A stretch of DNA of 64,000 nucleotides from Krasilnikoviella flava (GCF_900167525.1 NZ_FUZQ01000002.1:434001-498000); one strand, 5' to 3'. Counted from the stretch's first letter, positions 8,727 through 17,179 are shown. Made by a program: numbers and translations. Notes: generated by a model not told the origin, from the sequence alone.

Positions 8727-8774
8727 GGTTGACGCTACAACTATAACGGGTCTATGTTGGTTGTAGCGTCAACC
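8727..8774. promoter_or_regulatory. MarR operator and divergent promoter
   Basis: GGTTGACGCTACAAC (8727-8741) is repeated as its exact complement at 8760-8774, with an 18-base spacer. Each arm is itself partly dyad-symmetric (GTTG-N6-CAAC), consistent with two MarR dimers. On the + strand TTGACG (8729-8734), an 18-base spacer and TATGTT (8753-8758) form a good promoter inside the repeat. On the - strand TTGACG also falls in the other arm. Binding would occlude both divergent promoters. Confidence 0.75.
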
Positions 8775-8806
8775 AACCGGGTGGGCGCGGCATCCCAGGA
8801 GGAACG

Positions 8807-9421
8807 ATGGCCACCATCAGCATCATCGGCACGGGCAACATGGGCTCCGCGATCGCGGGCCTGGCGCTCGCCGGCGGGAACGACGTGCAGGTCGTCGCCC
8901 GCGACGCGGCCAAGGCCGCGGCCGTGGACGCCGCCGTCACCGCGACCGCGTTCGGCGAGCCGATCACGGGCGACGTCGTCGTGCTCGCCCTGCCGTACCC
9001 GGCCCTCGAGGACGTCGTCGCGACCTACGGCGACCAGCTCGCCGGGCGCACCGTCGTCGACCTCACCAACCCGCTGGACTTCTCCACCTTCGACTCGCTC
9101 GTCGTGCCTGCCGACTCCTCGGCCGCCGCCGAGCTGGCCGCGAAGCTCCCCGGCGCGTCGGTGCTCAAGGCGTTCAACACGAACTTCGCCGCGACCCTCG
9201 CCAGCGGCACCGTGGGCGGCGTGCCGACGACCGTCCAGGTGGCGGGCGACGACGCGGACGCCAAGGCCGCGTTCGCTGCCGCGTTCGACGGCTCCGCGGT
9301 CCGCGTCGTCGACGCGGGCTCGCTCAGGCGCGCGCGTGAGCTCGAGGCCCTCGGGTTCCTGCAGCTCACCCTCGCCGCCGGTGACAAGACGCAGTGGACC
9401 ACCGGGTTCGCGCTGCTCTGA
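8807..9421 (+). CDS. NADPH-dependent F420 reductase-like oxidoreductase
   Basis: 204 residues. An N-terminal Rossmann motif, IIGTGNMGSAIAGLALAGG, is followed by VVLALPYPALEDV and the LTNPLDFSTFD and KAFNTNFA segments seen in the F420-dependent NADP oxidoreductase/NAD-binding group. AGGAGG lies just upstream of ATG 8807. The family transfers hydride between NADPH and F420 or acts on other small substrates, and many members are uncharacterised. It is the first gene under the MarR-controlled promoter and is followed by a ring-cleaving-type VOC gene, which fits a detoxification operon. The substrate is not readable. Confidence 0.78.
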   Translation: MATISIIGTGNMGSAIAGLALAGGNDVQVVARDAAKAAAVDAAVTATAFGEPITGDVVVLALPYPALEDVVATYGDQLAGRTVVDLTNPLDFSTFDSLVVPADSSAAAELAAKLPGASVLKAFNTNFAATLASGTVGGVPTTVQVAGDDADAKAAFAAAFDGSAVRVVDAGSLRRARELEALGFLQLTLAAGDKTQWTTGFALL

Positions 9422-9459
9422 TCCGACCCGCCCGCCCGCCCCAGCACCAGGAGCCGACC

Positions 9460-10350
9460 ATGCCCACGCCGTCCTCGACCCATCGCACCCCCGACCTCCT
9501 CGCGGCCGAGACCGCGATGGGCGCCGTCACCCTGCACGTGGGCGACCTCGGCGCGATGAGCGCCTACTACCGGGAGGCGATCGCCCTCGAGGAGATCCCG
9601 GCGCTCGGGGCTCCCGACCGGGTGGTGCTGGGGCGCGGCAGCACCCCGGTCGTCGCGCTGCAGCACACGCCGGGACTGCCCCCGACGTCCCGCCACCAGG
9701 CCGGCCTGTTCCACACGGCGGTCCTGTTCGACACCGAGGAGGCGCTCGCCGCCGCCGTCGCGCACGCCGCGCAGCACCCGCTGTCGCGGTTCGCCGGGAA
9801 CGCGGACCACTGGGTGTCGCGCGCGTTCTACTTCACCGACCCGGAGGACAACGGCATCGAGCTGTACTGGGACCGGCCGCGGGACACCTGGCAGCACGAC
9901 GGCGGGGGCCGCGTGTCGATGGGCTCCGACTGGTTCGACCCGCAGGAGTTCCTGCGGCGGAACCTCACGGAGGGCGCGATGTCCGGCGCGGCCGGGCAGG
10001 CCGCCCAGGTCGGGCACGTCCACCTCCAGGTGGGCGACATCCCGACGGCGCAGAAGTTCTACGTCGACACCCTCGGCTTCGAGGTCATGGCCACGTTCCA
10101 CGGCGCCCTGTTCGTCGCGGCCGGCGGCTACCACCACCACATGGCGATGAACACCTGGAACAGCGCGGGCGCCGGCCCGCGGGCCGCCACGCTCGGCCTC
10201 GGGCAGGTGGCGCTCACGGTGCCCACGCGCGACGAGGTCGGCGCCCTCGCGGACCGCCTGCGGCACGCGGGCGTCGAGGTGCGCGACGACGGGCGGACCC
10301 TGCGGTTCGACGACCCGTGGAGCACCCTCGTCGAGGTGTCCGTGGCCTGA
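9460..10350 (+). CDS. Two-domain VOC protein, CatE-like extradiol dioxygenase
   Basis: 296 residues; ATG 9460 with CAGGAG just upstream. Two vicinal-oxygen-chelate modules are visible. The first has GAVTLHVGDL, GLFHTAVLF and NGIELYWD; the second has VGHVHLQVGDI, the YHHHMAMN segment and STLVEVSV. His and Glu at these places form the metal site of catechol 2,3-dioxygenase-like proteins. Length and layout match Bacillus CatE. The MarR regulator and F420-reductase-like partner are consistent with defence against catechols or quinones (inference). The gene ends 12 bases before the convergent purU gene, with no room for a hairpin. Confidence 0.82.
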   Translation: MPTPSSTHRTPDLLAAETAMGAVTLHVGDLGAMSAYYREAIALEEIPALGAPDRVVLGRGSTPVVALQHTPGLPPTSRHQAGLFHTAVLFDTEEALAAAVAHAAQHPLSRFAGNADHWVSRAFYFTDPEDNGIELYWDRPRDTWQHDGGGRVSMGSDWFDPQEFLRRNLTEGAMSGAAGQAAQVGHVHLQVGDIPTAQKFYVDTLGFEVMATFHGALFVAAGGYHHHMAMNTWNSAGAGPRAATLGLGQVALTVPTRDEVGALADRLRHAGVEVRDDGRTLRFDDPWSTLVEVSVA

Positions 10351-10362
10351 CTGGCCCCGTCG

Positions 10363-11220
10363 TCAGCGGAAGACGACCGTGCGGTGGCCGTCGAGCAGCA
10401 CGCGGTGCTCGGCGTGCCACCGCACGGCGCGCGCGAGGGTGCGGCGCTCGACGTCCTCGCCGATCGCGACGAGGTCGGCGACCGCCCGCGAGTGGTCGAC
10501 GCGCTCGACGTCCTGCTCGATGATCGGGCCCTCGTCGAGGTCGCCCGTCACGTAGTGGGACGTCGCGCCGATGAGCTTGACGCCGCGGTCGTGCGCCTGC
10601 GCGTACGGGCGGGCGCCCTTGAAGCTGGGCAGGAACGAGTGGTGGATGTTGATGACCTGGCCCTCGAGGTCGCGGCACAGCTCGTCCGACAGGATCTGCA
10701 TGTACCGGGCGAGGACGACCAGCTCCACGTCGAGCTCCGCGACCAGCTCCCGCAGCCGGTCCTCCGCCCGCGCCTTCGTGTCCTTCGTGACGGGCACGTG
10801 GTGGAACGGCTTGCCGTAGAACGCGGCCATGTCCGCCAGGTCCGGGTGGTTGCCGACGACGCCGACGGCGTCGACCGGCATGCCCTGGTACCGCTCGCGG
10901 TACAGGAGGTCCACCAGGCAGTGCGGCGCCTTGCTGACCAGCACCAGCGTGCGCAGGCGGCGGCCGACGACGTCCAGCTGCCAGGTCATGCCGAACCGCT
11001 CCGTGACGGGTGCGAGCGCGGCGGTCAGCGCCTCGCGGCCCGCCTCCGCCTCGACCTGCAGCTCCACCTGCACGCGCATGAAGAACAGGCCCGACGCCGG
11101 GTCGCCGAACTGCTGGGACTCCGTGATGTTGCCGTCGTGCGCGGCCAGCACGCCCGCCACGGCGTGCACGATCCCGGGGCGGTCGGGGCAGGAGAGCGTC
11201 AGCACCCATTCGGTCGTCAC
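10363..11220 (-). CDS. purU: Formyltetrahydrofolate deformylase
   Basis: 285 residues from a GTG start at 11220. An N-terminal ACT domain (residues ~1-85, LTLSCPDRPGIVHAVAG) is fused to a formyltransferase-fold catalytic domain. The latter has the catalytic segment VINIHHSFLPSFKGARPY and the SHYVTGDLDEGPIIEQD stretch containing the conserved His and Asp. It hydrolyses 10-formyl-THF to THF and formate, balancing one-carbon pools. Length and domain order are standard for the family. It stands alone between convergent and divergent neighbours. Confidence 0.95.
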   Translation of the reverse strand: MTTEWVLTLSCPDRPGIVHAVAGVLAAHDGNITESQQFGDPASGLFFMRVQVELQVEAEAGREALTAALAPVTERFGMTWQLDVVGRRLRTLVLVSKAPHCLVDLLYRERYQGMPVDAVGVVGNHPDLADMAAFYGKPFHHVPVTKDTKARAEDRLRELVAELDVELVVLARYMQILSDELCRDLEGQVINIHHSFLPSFKGARPYAQAHDRGVKLIGATSHYVTGDLDEGPIIEQDVERVDHSRAVADLVAIGEDVERRTLARAVRWHAEHRVLLDGHRTVVFR

Positions 11221-11289
11221 CCGCCCATTGTCACCGACGGCGCCGGGCGCGCGACGACACGTCCGCCGTCCGTCTGCCACGATGTCCCC

Positions 11290-11844
11290 ATGAGCAAGGC
11301 ACCCGGCACCGACGCCCAGGAAGACCAGCGCGAGAGCGGAGGCGACACGCTGCGCATCGCGCTCGTCGACGACGCCCAGGCGGGCGAGCTGCTGACGCTG
11401 CGTCGGGCGGCGTTCGTCAGCGAGGCGCAGCTGTACGACGACCCGCACATCCCGCCGCTGACGCAGACGCTGCACGAGCTGCGCGACGACATGGCGCGCG
11501 ACGACGTCGTGACCGTGGGCGCGTGGGAGGGGCACCGCCTCGTCGGGTCGCTGCGCCTCGAGATCGAGGGCGCCCGCGCCACGCTCGGCCGGCTCGCCGT
11601 GGCCCCGGACCAGCAGGCCAGGGGCATCGGCACGTCCCTGATGTTCGCGATCCTCAAGTTCCTGCCGTCCGAGGTGACGGAGGTGTGGGCGTTCACGGGC
11701 AAGGACTCCAAGCGCAACCTCGCCATGTACACCAAGCACGGTTACGAGGAGCAGTACGACCGGGCGGCGGGCAAGCTCACGCTCACCTACCTGCGCCGGG
11801 TCCTCGACGAGGTCGACGCGAGGAACGCGGCGCAGGAGCGATGA
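11290..11844 (+). CDS. GNAT-family N-acetyltransferase
   Basis: 184 residues. The GNAT core is clear: RLVGSLRLEIEGARATLGRLAVAP forms the beta4 region, and QQARGIGTSLMFAIL is the acetyl-CoA-binding Q/R-x-x-G-x-G/A loop. The C-terminal NLAMYTKHGYEEQYD is the usual GNAT strand-helix ending. A charged N-terminal extension of ~20 residues carries no signal. The stop overlaps the start of the following LacI gene (ATGA), so the two are coupled. The substrate is unknown. Confidence 0.85.
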   Translation: MSKAPGTDAQEDQRESGGDTLRIALVDDAQAGELLTLRRAAFVSEAQLYDDPHIPPLTQTLHELRDDMARDDVVTVGAWEGHRLVGSLRLEIEGARATLGRLAVAPDQQARGIGTSLMFAILKFLPSEVTEVWAFTGKDSKRNLAMYTKHGYEEQYDRAAGKLTLTYLRRVLDEVDARNAAQER

Positions 11845-12926
11845 CCGACGCCGGCGGACGGGCTGCCGCGCGTCCTCGGTCGCGCCGCCCGTCCATGGCC
11901 GACGTCGCCGCCGTCGCGGGGGTCTCCCACCAGACGGTCTCCCGGGTGCTGAACGAGCACCCGAGCGTGCGCAGCGAGACCCGCGAGCGGGTGCTGGACG
12001 CCATCGCGAGCCTGGGCTACCGGCGCAACAGCGCCGCACGGGCGCTCGCCACCGCGCGCTCCGCGACCCTCGGGGTCGTGACGACGGGCTCGGCGCTGTT
12101 CGGGCCCACCAGCACGCTCATCGCGATCGAGGGTGCGGCGCGCGACCAGGGCTACTACGTGTCGGTCGCGACGCTGCGGACGTACGACGCCGAGGCGATG
12201 CACGAGGCCCTGGAGCACTTCATGGACCAAGGCGTGGAGGCGATCGTCGTCATCGCGCCGCAGGACGACGTGGCGGCGGCGGTGGAGTCGTTCCGTGCGC
12301 CCGTGCCGGTGCTGGTGGTCGCCGCGCTGGAGAGGCTGCCGAGGGACGTGGGCACCACCGCGGCCGCCGGCCCGACGACGCTGTCGCTCGCCGTCGACCA
12401 GCGCGCCGGGGCGCGCGCGGCGACGGAGCACCTGCTCGACCTCGGCCACGGCGACGTGCTGCACGTGGCCGGGCCGCAGGACTGGTTCGACGCCCGCGAG
12501 CGCGCCGCCGGCTGGCGTGAGGCGCTCGAGGCGCGCGGGCTCGCGCCGACCCGCCCGCGGTACTGCTCCTGGTCGGCGGAGGACGGGTACACCGCGGGCC
12601 GCGACCTCGCCGAGGCCGTCGTCGCCCACGAGGGGCCGACGGCGGTGTTCGCGGGGAACGACCAGCTCGCGCTCGGGATGCTGCGGGCCTTCTGGGAGCG
12701 CGGGCTCTCGGTGCCGGACGACGTGTCCGTGGTGGGGTTCGACGACGTGGCGGGCGCGGCGTACTTCGTGCCCCCGCTGACCACGGTGCGTCAGCCCTTC
12801 GGGGTGCTGGGGGAGCGCAGCGTGGCGATGGTGGTGGCGGCCCTCGCCGGCGCGCGCGTGCCGACGGAGCGCATCGCGCCCCGGCTCGTGGTGCGGTCGA
12901 GCACGGCGGCGCCGCCGGTCCGCTGA
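11841..12926 (+). CDS. LacI-family regulator next to the secreted GH43 gene
   Basis: 361 residues, ATG overlapping the GNAT stop. The HTH (residues ~20-65) has recognition helix SHQTVSRVLN and hinge helix YRRNSAARALA. The periplasmic-binding-like effector domain follows, with DQRAGARAATEHLLDLGH, FAGNDQLALGML and VPDDVSVVGFDDVA. Such proteins repress carbohydrate genes and respond to sugars or oligosaccharides. Directly downstream is a GH43 gene whose leader holds the best copy of the TCTACAACGATGTAGA palindrome. It is one candidate reader of that site; the LacI at 43605 is the other. Confidence 0.88.
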   Translation: MTDAGGRAAARPRSRRPSMADVAAVAGVSHQTVSRVLNEHPSVRSETRERVLDAIASLGYRRNSAARALATARSATLGVVTTGSALFGPTSTLIAIEGAARDQGYYVSVATLRTYDAEAMHEALEHFMDQGVEAIVVIAPQDDVAAAVESFRAPVPVLVVAALERLPRDVGTTAAAGPTTLSLAVDQRAGARAATEHLLDLGHGDVLHVAGPQDWFDARERAAGWREALEARGLAPTRPRYCSWSAEDGYTAGRDLAEAVVAHEGPTAVFAGNDQLALGMLRAFWERGLSVPDDVSVVGFDDVAGAAYFVPPLTTVRQPFGVLGERSVAMVVAALAGARVPTERIAPRLVVRSSTAAPPVR

Positions 12927-12938
12927 CGGACGACTCGT

Positions 12939-12967
12939 TGACCGCCGTCGTGGCGGCTGGGTAGATT
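12939..12967 (+). promoter_or_regulatory. Promoter of the secreted GH43 gene
   Basis: TTGACC (12939-12944), a 17-base spacer and TAGATT (12962-12967) make a strong sigma-70-type promoter. Transcription should begin near 12974, placing the palindromic operator at 12983-12998 about ten bases downstream of the start. Confidence 0.7.
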
Positions 12968-12982
12968 CGGCGCGTCCGCAGT

Positions 12983-12998
12983 TCTACATCGTTGTAGA
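12983..12998. promoter_or_regulatory. Perfect LacI-type operator of the arabinan regulon (site 1)
   Basis: TCTACATCGTTGTAGA: the outer six bases pair perfectly around TCGT, and the reverse strand reads TCTACAACGATGTAGA. It abuts the Shine-Dalgarno sequence AGGAG (12998-13002), so a bound repressor would block early elongation and ribosome access. Related copies lie at 26508, 40162, 52136, 52215 and 52342, all beside arabinoside hydrolase or importer genes. Confidence 0.75.
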
Positions 12999-13007
12999 GG
13001 AGCCATG

Positions 13008-14435
13008 ATGCACAGATCTCTCAGGCGGGTCCGGACCGCGGCCGCCGGGGCGCTGACGGCGGCGCTGCTGGCGACGTCGCTGGTCGCGGCCACGACCGTC
13101 GGCCCGGCCTTCGGCGCGGCCGAACGCGCCCGGCCGGTCACTGCTCCGGTCGGCGGCCTCTCGGTGACCGGCGAGACCTCGCCGGTGCACGACCCGGCGC
13201 TCGTCGTCGGCGACGACGGCACCTGGCGTGTGTACACCACGGGCCTGGTGAACCGGGAGAACGGTGGCACGATCCAGATGTGGTCGAGCCACGACGAGGG
13301 CGTGACCTGGGCCTACGACGGCACCGTCTGGGACGAGATCCCGGCGTGGATCGACGAGCGCTTCGCCGGGCCGGACGGCGCGGGCGTGCTGCCCGACAAC
13401 CTGTGGGCGCCCGAGGTCTACGAGCACGACGGCACGTACTACCTCTACTACTCGGCGTCGCGCTTCGGCACGAACACGTCGGTCACCGCCCTGGCCACCA
13501 ACACGACGCTCGACCCGGACGACCCCGACTACGCGTGGGTCGACCAGGGTCCCGTGATCAGCTCGCCGCACGACATCGCCGGCGGGAAGACGTTCAACGC
13601 CATCGACGCGGGCATCGTCGAGGGGGCGGACGGAACCCCGTACATGGCGATCGGCTCCTACTGGTACGGCATCTTCCTGGTCGAGCTCGAGTGGCCGGGC
13701 GGCAAGCTCGCCGACGGCGCGCTGGAGAACGCCACGCACCTCGTGGACCGCAAGATGCCGGGCAACCCGGTCGAGGCGCCGTACATCACCGAGCGCGACG
13801 GCTGGTACTACCTGTTCGTGTCGTTCGACGCCTGCTGCCGGGGCCTGGACAGCACCTATCAGGTGGCGGTCGGTCGGTCGCGGGACGTCGCGGGGCCCTA
13901 TCTCGACCAGGACGGGAAGGATCTGGCCGACGGTGGCGGCACGGTGCTGCTCTCCTCGCACGGGGCGGTCGTGGGGCCGGGCGGCCAGTCGGTGTCCGAC
14001 GGCGTCCTCGCGTTCCACTTCTACGACGGCGCGAATGCCGAGATCCCGGGCTTCCCGACGCTCGGCCTGCAGCGCCTGGACTGGGAGGACGGCTGGCCCG
14101 TGGTGGACCAGACCGTCGAGGAGCCGGTCGTGACACAGGGGCCGCGCGACGCGACGGTCCGGGGGAACCGCCCGGCGACGTTCGAGGTCCGGGTGTCCGG
14201 CACGCCGGCGCCGGTCGTGACGTGGGAGGTCTCCGACGACGACGGCGCGACCTGGACGGCGGCCCCCGTCGCCGCCGCGCGCGCCGTCGACGGCACCGCG
14301 AGCTGGACCGTCAAGCACGCCGGCCGCGACCGGGACGGGCTGCTCGTGCGCGCCGTCGTCGCGAACGCCCACGGCGCCGTGCGCAGCGAGCCCGCCCGGC
14401 TCGACGTCCTCCGCCCGGGCGGCCCCGCGAGGTAG
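13008..14435 (+). CDS. Secreted GH43 arabinanase/arabinofuranosidase with Ig-like C-terminus
   Basis: 475 residues from ATG 13008 (AGGAG five bases upstream; ATG 13005 is the alternative). A signal peptide covers residues ~1-40 (LTAALLATSLVAATTVGPAFGA). The five-bladed GH43 domain has candidate catalytic Asp62 (HDPALVVG), Asp200 (NAIDAGIVE) and Glu256 (PVEAPYI). A C-terminal Ig-like domain (~375-470, GNRPATFEVRVSGTPAPVV) probably aids attachment. Layout fits endo-1,5-alpha-L-arabinanase or exo-arabinosidase. Its stop codon lies inside the first core of the 20-bp-period repeat array. The upstream palindrome ties it to the arabinan regulon. Confidence 0.87.
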   Translation: MHRSLRRVRTAAAGALTAALLATSLVAATTVGPAFGAAERARPVTAPVGGLSVTGETSPVHDPALVVGDDGTWRVYTTGLVNRENGGTIQMWSSHDEGVTWAYDGTVWDEIPAWIDERFAGPDGAGVLPDNLWAPEVYEHDGTYYLYYSASRFGTNTSVTALATNTTLDPDDPDYAWVDQGPVISSPHDIAGGKTFNAIDAGIVEGADGTPYMAIGSYWYGIFLVELEWPGGKLADGALENATHLVDRKMPGNPVEAPYITERDGWYYLFVSFDACCRGLDSTYQVAVGRSRDVAGPYLDQDGKDLADGGGTVLLSSHGAVVGPGGQSVSDGVLAFHFYDGANAEIPGFPTLGLQRLDWEDGWPVVDQTVEEPVVTQGPRDATVRGNRPATFEVRVSGTPAPVVTWEVSDDDGATWTAAPVAAARAVDGTASWTVKHAGRDRDGLLVRAVVANAHGAVRSEPARLDVLRPGGPAR

Positions 14436-14596
14436 TCGAGATCCCCGCGAGGTAGTTCGAGACGTCACGAGGTAGTTCAGAATGCGGTGAGGTAGTTCTG
14501 AGTTCCGCGAGGTAGTCGGAAAGCTCGCGAGGTAGTCCGGGCCCGAACTACCTCGCGGGGGTCTCGACTACCTCGCGGGGATCTGAACTACCTCGC
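14427..14596. repeat. Nine 10-bp cores at exact 20-bp period with an orientation flip
   Basis: GCGAGGTAGT or a one-base variant occurs at 14427, 14447, 14467, 14487, 14507 and 14527. Its reverse complement ACTACCTCGC then occurs at 14547, 14567 and 14587. Every step is exactly 20 bases, with 10-base variable spacers. Bases 14427-14456 are complementary to 14547-14576 (29 of 30) and also to 14567-14596 (28 of 30), so alternative long stems can form. The first core supplies the GH43 stop codon. It may be a complex terminator, a protein-binding array, or an element made by repeated duplication. No known family is recognised. Confidence 0.85.
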
Positions 14597-14599
14597 AGG

Positions 14600-14629
14600 T
14601 TGGGTCCTCCCGCATGTGAGCGCTAACAT
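14600..14629 (+). promoter_or_regulatory. Promoter and operator of the arabinose catabolic operon
   Basis: TTGGGT (14600-14605), an 18-base spacer and TAACAT (14624-14629) form a promoter. ATGTGAGCGCTAACAT (14614-14629) is a near-palindrome covering the -10 box. It shares TGTKA-N4-TMACA with the two sites before the YtfQ-type gene, suggesting one LacI-family AraR-like repressor for both. Confidence 0.65.
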
Positions 14630-14716
14630 CGATCAGACACCCGGGTCGTGCGCCGGCTGGAAGCTGCGCGACGACGGAACTCGACGACGCCCCGTGCGGG
14701 CGGGGACGGAGCAACG

Positions 14717-16348
14717 ATGGCGGAGCAGGGCGCGCGGCCGGACGGCGGGGCCGGCATCCGGGCGGCGATCACCGCCGGGGAGGCGACGCTGGGCATCGAG
14801 CTCGGATCCACCAACATCAAGGCGTGCCTGATCGGCCCCGACCACACGCCGATCGCGAGCGGCTCGCACGGGTGGGAGAACGAGCTGGTCGACGGCGTGT
14901 GGACCTACTCGCTCGACACGGTGCACGCGGGGCTGCAGGGTGCCTATGCCGCGCTCGTGGCCGACGTCGAGGAGCGCCACGGCGTGCGTCCCACGACCTA
15001 CGCGGCCCTCGGCGTCTCCGCCATGATGCACGGCTACCTGCCGTTCGACGCCGACGGCGGGCTGCTGGTGCCGTTCCGGACCTGGCGCAACACCAGCACC
15101 GGGCCGGCGGCCACGGAGCTGTCCGCGCTGTTCGGGCACAACATCCCGCTGCGCTGGTCCATCGCGCACCTCTACCAGGCGATCCTCGACGACGAGCCGC
15201 ACGTGCCACAGGTGGCGTCGTTCACCACGCTCGCCGGCTACGTGCACCGCGCCCTGACCGGGCGGCACGTGCTCGGCGTCGGCGACGCGTCGGGCATGTT
15301 CCCGATCGACCCCGCCACGGGCGACTACGACGCCCGGATGCTCGAGCAGTTCCGGCACCTGGCCGCCGCCAAGCGGCCGGGCCTGCACGTGGAGGGCCTG
15401 CTGCCGCAGGTGCTCACCGCGGGCGAGGACGCCGGCCGGCTCACCCCCGAGGGCGCCGCGCTGCTCGACCCCACGGGCACCCTGCTGCCGGGAGTGCTGC
15501 TCTGCCCGCCCGAGGGCGACGCCGGGACCGGCATGGTCGCCACCGGCTCGGTGGCGCCGCGCACCGGCAACATCAGCGCGGGCACGTCGATCTTCGCCAT
15601 GGTCGTGCTCGAGCAGCCGCTGACCAGCGTGCACCACGAGCTCGACCTGGTCACCACCCCTGCCGGCGACCTCGTGGCGATGGTGCACTGCAACAACGGC
15701 GCCAGCGAGCTCGATGCGTGGGCCGGCGTCTTCGGCCAGTTCGCGGCCGCGCTCGGGGCGCCGGCCGAGCCGGACGCCGTCTTCGGCGCGTTGTTCCGGG
15801 CGGCGCTCGACGGCGCGTCCGACGGCGGCGGGCTGCTCGCCTACAACTACCTCGCCGGCGAGCCGATCACCGGTCTCGACGAGGGCCGCCCGCTCGTGGT
15901 GCGCACCCCCGACAGCCGCCTCACGCTGGCGAACTTCGCGCGCACGCAGCTCTACGGCGTGTTCGGCACCCTCGCCCTCGGCATGCGCGTGCTGCACGGC
16001 GAGGGCGTCGCGATCGACACGATGTTCGCGCACGGCGGCCTGTTCAAGACGGCGGGCGTGGCGCAGCGCCTGCTCGCCGGCGCGATCGACGCCCCGGTGG
16101 CCGTCGGTCAGACCGCGGGGGAGGGCGGGGCCTGGGGAATCGCCGTCCTCGCGGCCTACGCCGCTGCCCGCGCCGAGTCGGGCGACGCCGCGCCCGCCCT
16201 CGACACCTACCTGACCGAGCGCGTCTTCGCCGGCGTCGAGCTCGACGTCGCCGAGCCGGACGCCGCCGACGTGGCGGGCTTCGCCGCCTACCTGGAGCGG
16301 TACTCCGCCGGCCTCGCGGTCGAGCGGGCCGCCACCCAGGCGCTGTGA
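14717..16348 (+). CDS. FGGY-family kinase, probable L-ribulokinase
   Basis: 543 residues. FGGY features: the phosphate-binding LGIELGSTNIKACLIG near residue 24, MMHGYLPFD and FRTWRNTST in the sugar-binding domain, TGNISAGTSIFAM, and a C-terminal GGLFKTAGVAQRLLAGA. The sequence is closer in style to xylulokinase-like FGGY proteins than to classical AraB. Its position directly before araD and araA, with no AraB in the window, argues that it phosphorylates L-ribulose to L-ribulose 5-phosphate. The start at ATG 14717 has only a weak GGGACGGAG upstream. The araD gene follows 50 bases later. Confidence 0.83.
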   Translation: MAEQGARPDGGAGIRAAITAGEATLGIELGSTNIKACLIGPDHTPIASGSHGWENELVDGVWTYSLDTVHAGLQGAYAALVADVEERHGVRPTTYAALGVSAMMHGYLPFDADGGLLVPFRTWRNTSTGPAATELSALFGHNIPLRWSIAHLYQAILDDEPHVPQVASFTTLAGYVHRALTGRHVLGVGDASGMFPIDPATGDYDARMLEQFRHLAAAKRPGLHVEGLLPQVLTAGEDAGRLTPEGAALLDPTGTLLPGVLLCPPEGDAGTGMVATGSVAPRTGNISAGTSIFAMVVLEQPLTSVHHELDLVTTPAGDLVAMVHCNNGASELDAWAGVFGQFAAALGAPAEPDAVFGALFRAALDGASDGGGLLAYNYLAGEPITGLDEGRPLVVRTPDSRLTLANFARTQLYGVFGTLALGMRVLHGEGVAIDTMFAHGGLFKTAGVAQRLLAGAIDAPVAVGQTAGEGGAWGIAVLAAYAAARAESGDAAPALDTYLTERVFAGVELDVAEPDAADVAGFAAYLERYSAGLAVERAATQAL

Positions 16349-16398
16349 CGACCGCGACGATCCCGCCCCACCACCCCCGAGAGACGAAAGAGAACCCG

Positions 16399-17094
16399 AT
16401 GCCGATCACCGAGGTCCCCGCGCACCTGCGGGCCGCCGTCGACGCCGCCAAGGAGAAGGTCGCGGCCCTGCACGCCGAGCTGCCCCGCTGGGAGCTCGTC
16501 GTGTGGACGGCCGGCAACGTGTCCGAGCGGGTGAGCAACCCCGACGGCGACGACCTGCTCGTCATCAAGCCGTCCGGCGTCGCGTACGACGACATCACGC
16601 CCGGGTCGATGGTGGTCTGCGACCTGGAGGGGAACCTTGTCGAGGGCGACCGCTCGCCGTCGTCCGACACCGCGGCGCACGCCTACGTGTACACCCACAT
16701 GCCCGAGGTGGGCGGCGTCGTGCACACGCACTCCACCTACGCGACGGCCTGGGCCGCGCGTGCCGAGGAGATCCCCTGCGTGCTCACGATGATGGCCGAC
16801 GAGTTCGGCGGCCCCGTCCCCGTGGGCCCGTTCGCGATCATCGGCGACGACTCCATCGGCCGCGGCATCGTCGAGACCCTCAGCGGTCACCGCAGCCCGG
16901 CCGTCCTGATGCGCAACCACGGCCCGTTCACCATCGGCAAGGACGCCCGCGCCGCGGTGAAGGCCGCCGTGATGGTCGAGGAGGTGGCCCGCACGGTGCA
17001 CGTGTCGCGCCAGCTCGGCGAGCCGCTGCCCATCGCCCAGGAGCACGTCGACTCCCTGTACGCCCGCTACCAGAACGTGTACGGCCAGCACTGA
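16399..17094 (+). CDS. araD: L-ribulose-5-phosphate 4-epimerase
   Basis: 231 residues, standard length for the class II aldolase/AraD family. Visible motifs are [10 protein letters not shown] and [14 protein letters not shown] at the N-terminus, the zinc ligands in [13 protein letters not shown], and the [10 protein letters not shown] segment. It converts L-ribulose 5-phosphate to D-xylulose 5-phosphate, the last step of the arabinose pathway. It lies between the FGGY kinase and araA in one operon. A stem-loop separates it from araA. Confidence 0.94.
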   Translation: MPITEVPAHLRAAVDAAKEKVAALHAELPRWELVVWTAGNVSERVSNPDGDDLLVIKPSGVAYDDITPGSMVVCDLEGNLVEGDRSPSSDTAAHAYVYTHMPEVGGVVHTHSTYATAWAARAEEIPCVLTMMADEFGGPVPVGPFAIIGDDSIGRGIVETLSGHRSPAVLMRNHGPFTIGKDARAAVKAAVMVEEVARTVHVSRQLGEPLPIAQEHVDSLYARYQNVYGQH

Positions 17095-17105
17095 TCCCCG
17101 TCACC

Positions 17106-17144
17106 GGTCGAGCCTGACGAGCCCTGGTCTCGACGGGCTCGACC
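17106..17144 (+). other. Intercistronic hairpin of the GGTCGAGCC family
   Basis: GGTCGAGCC (17106-17114) pairs with GGCTCGACC (17136-17144). The 3' half contains GGTCTCGACGGGCTCGACC, which closely matches the bidirectional terminator at 61423-61476. A dispersed hairpin element inside an operon may attenuate araA or protect upstream RNA. It does not abolish operon structure, since araA has its own AAGGAG. Confidence 0.55.
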
Positions 17145-17179
17145 ACCGGCCACGAAGACCTCCGAAGGAGAAACACCCC

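Noticed and set aside
14427-14596. Possible CRISPR array
   Set aside because: Cores are only 10 bp, spacers are 10 bp, the orientation flips after six units, and no cas gene is nearby.
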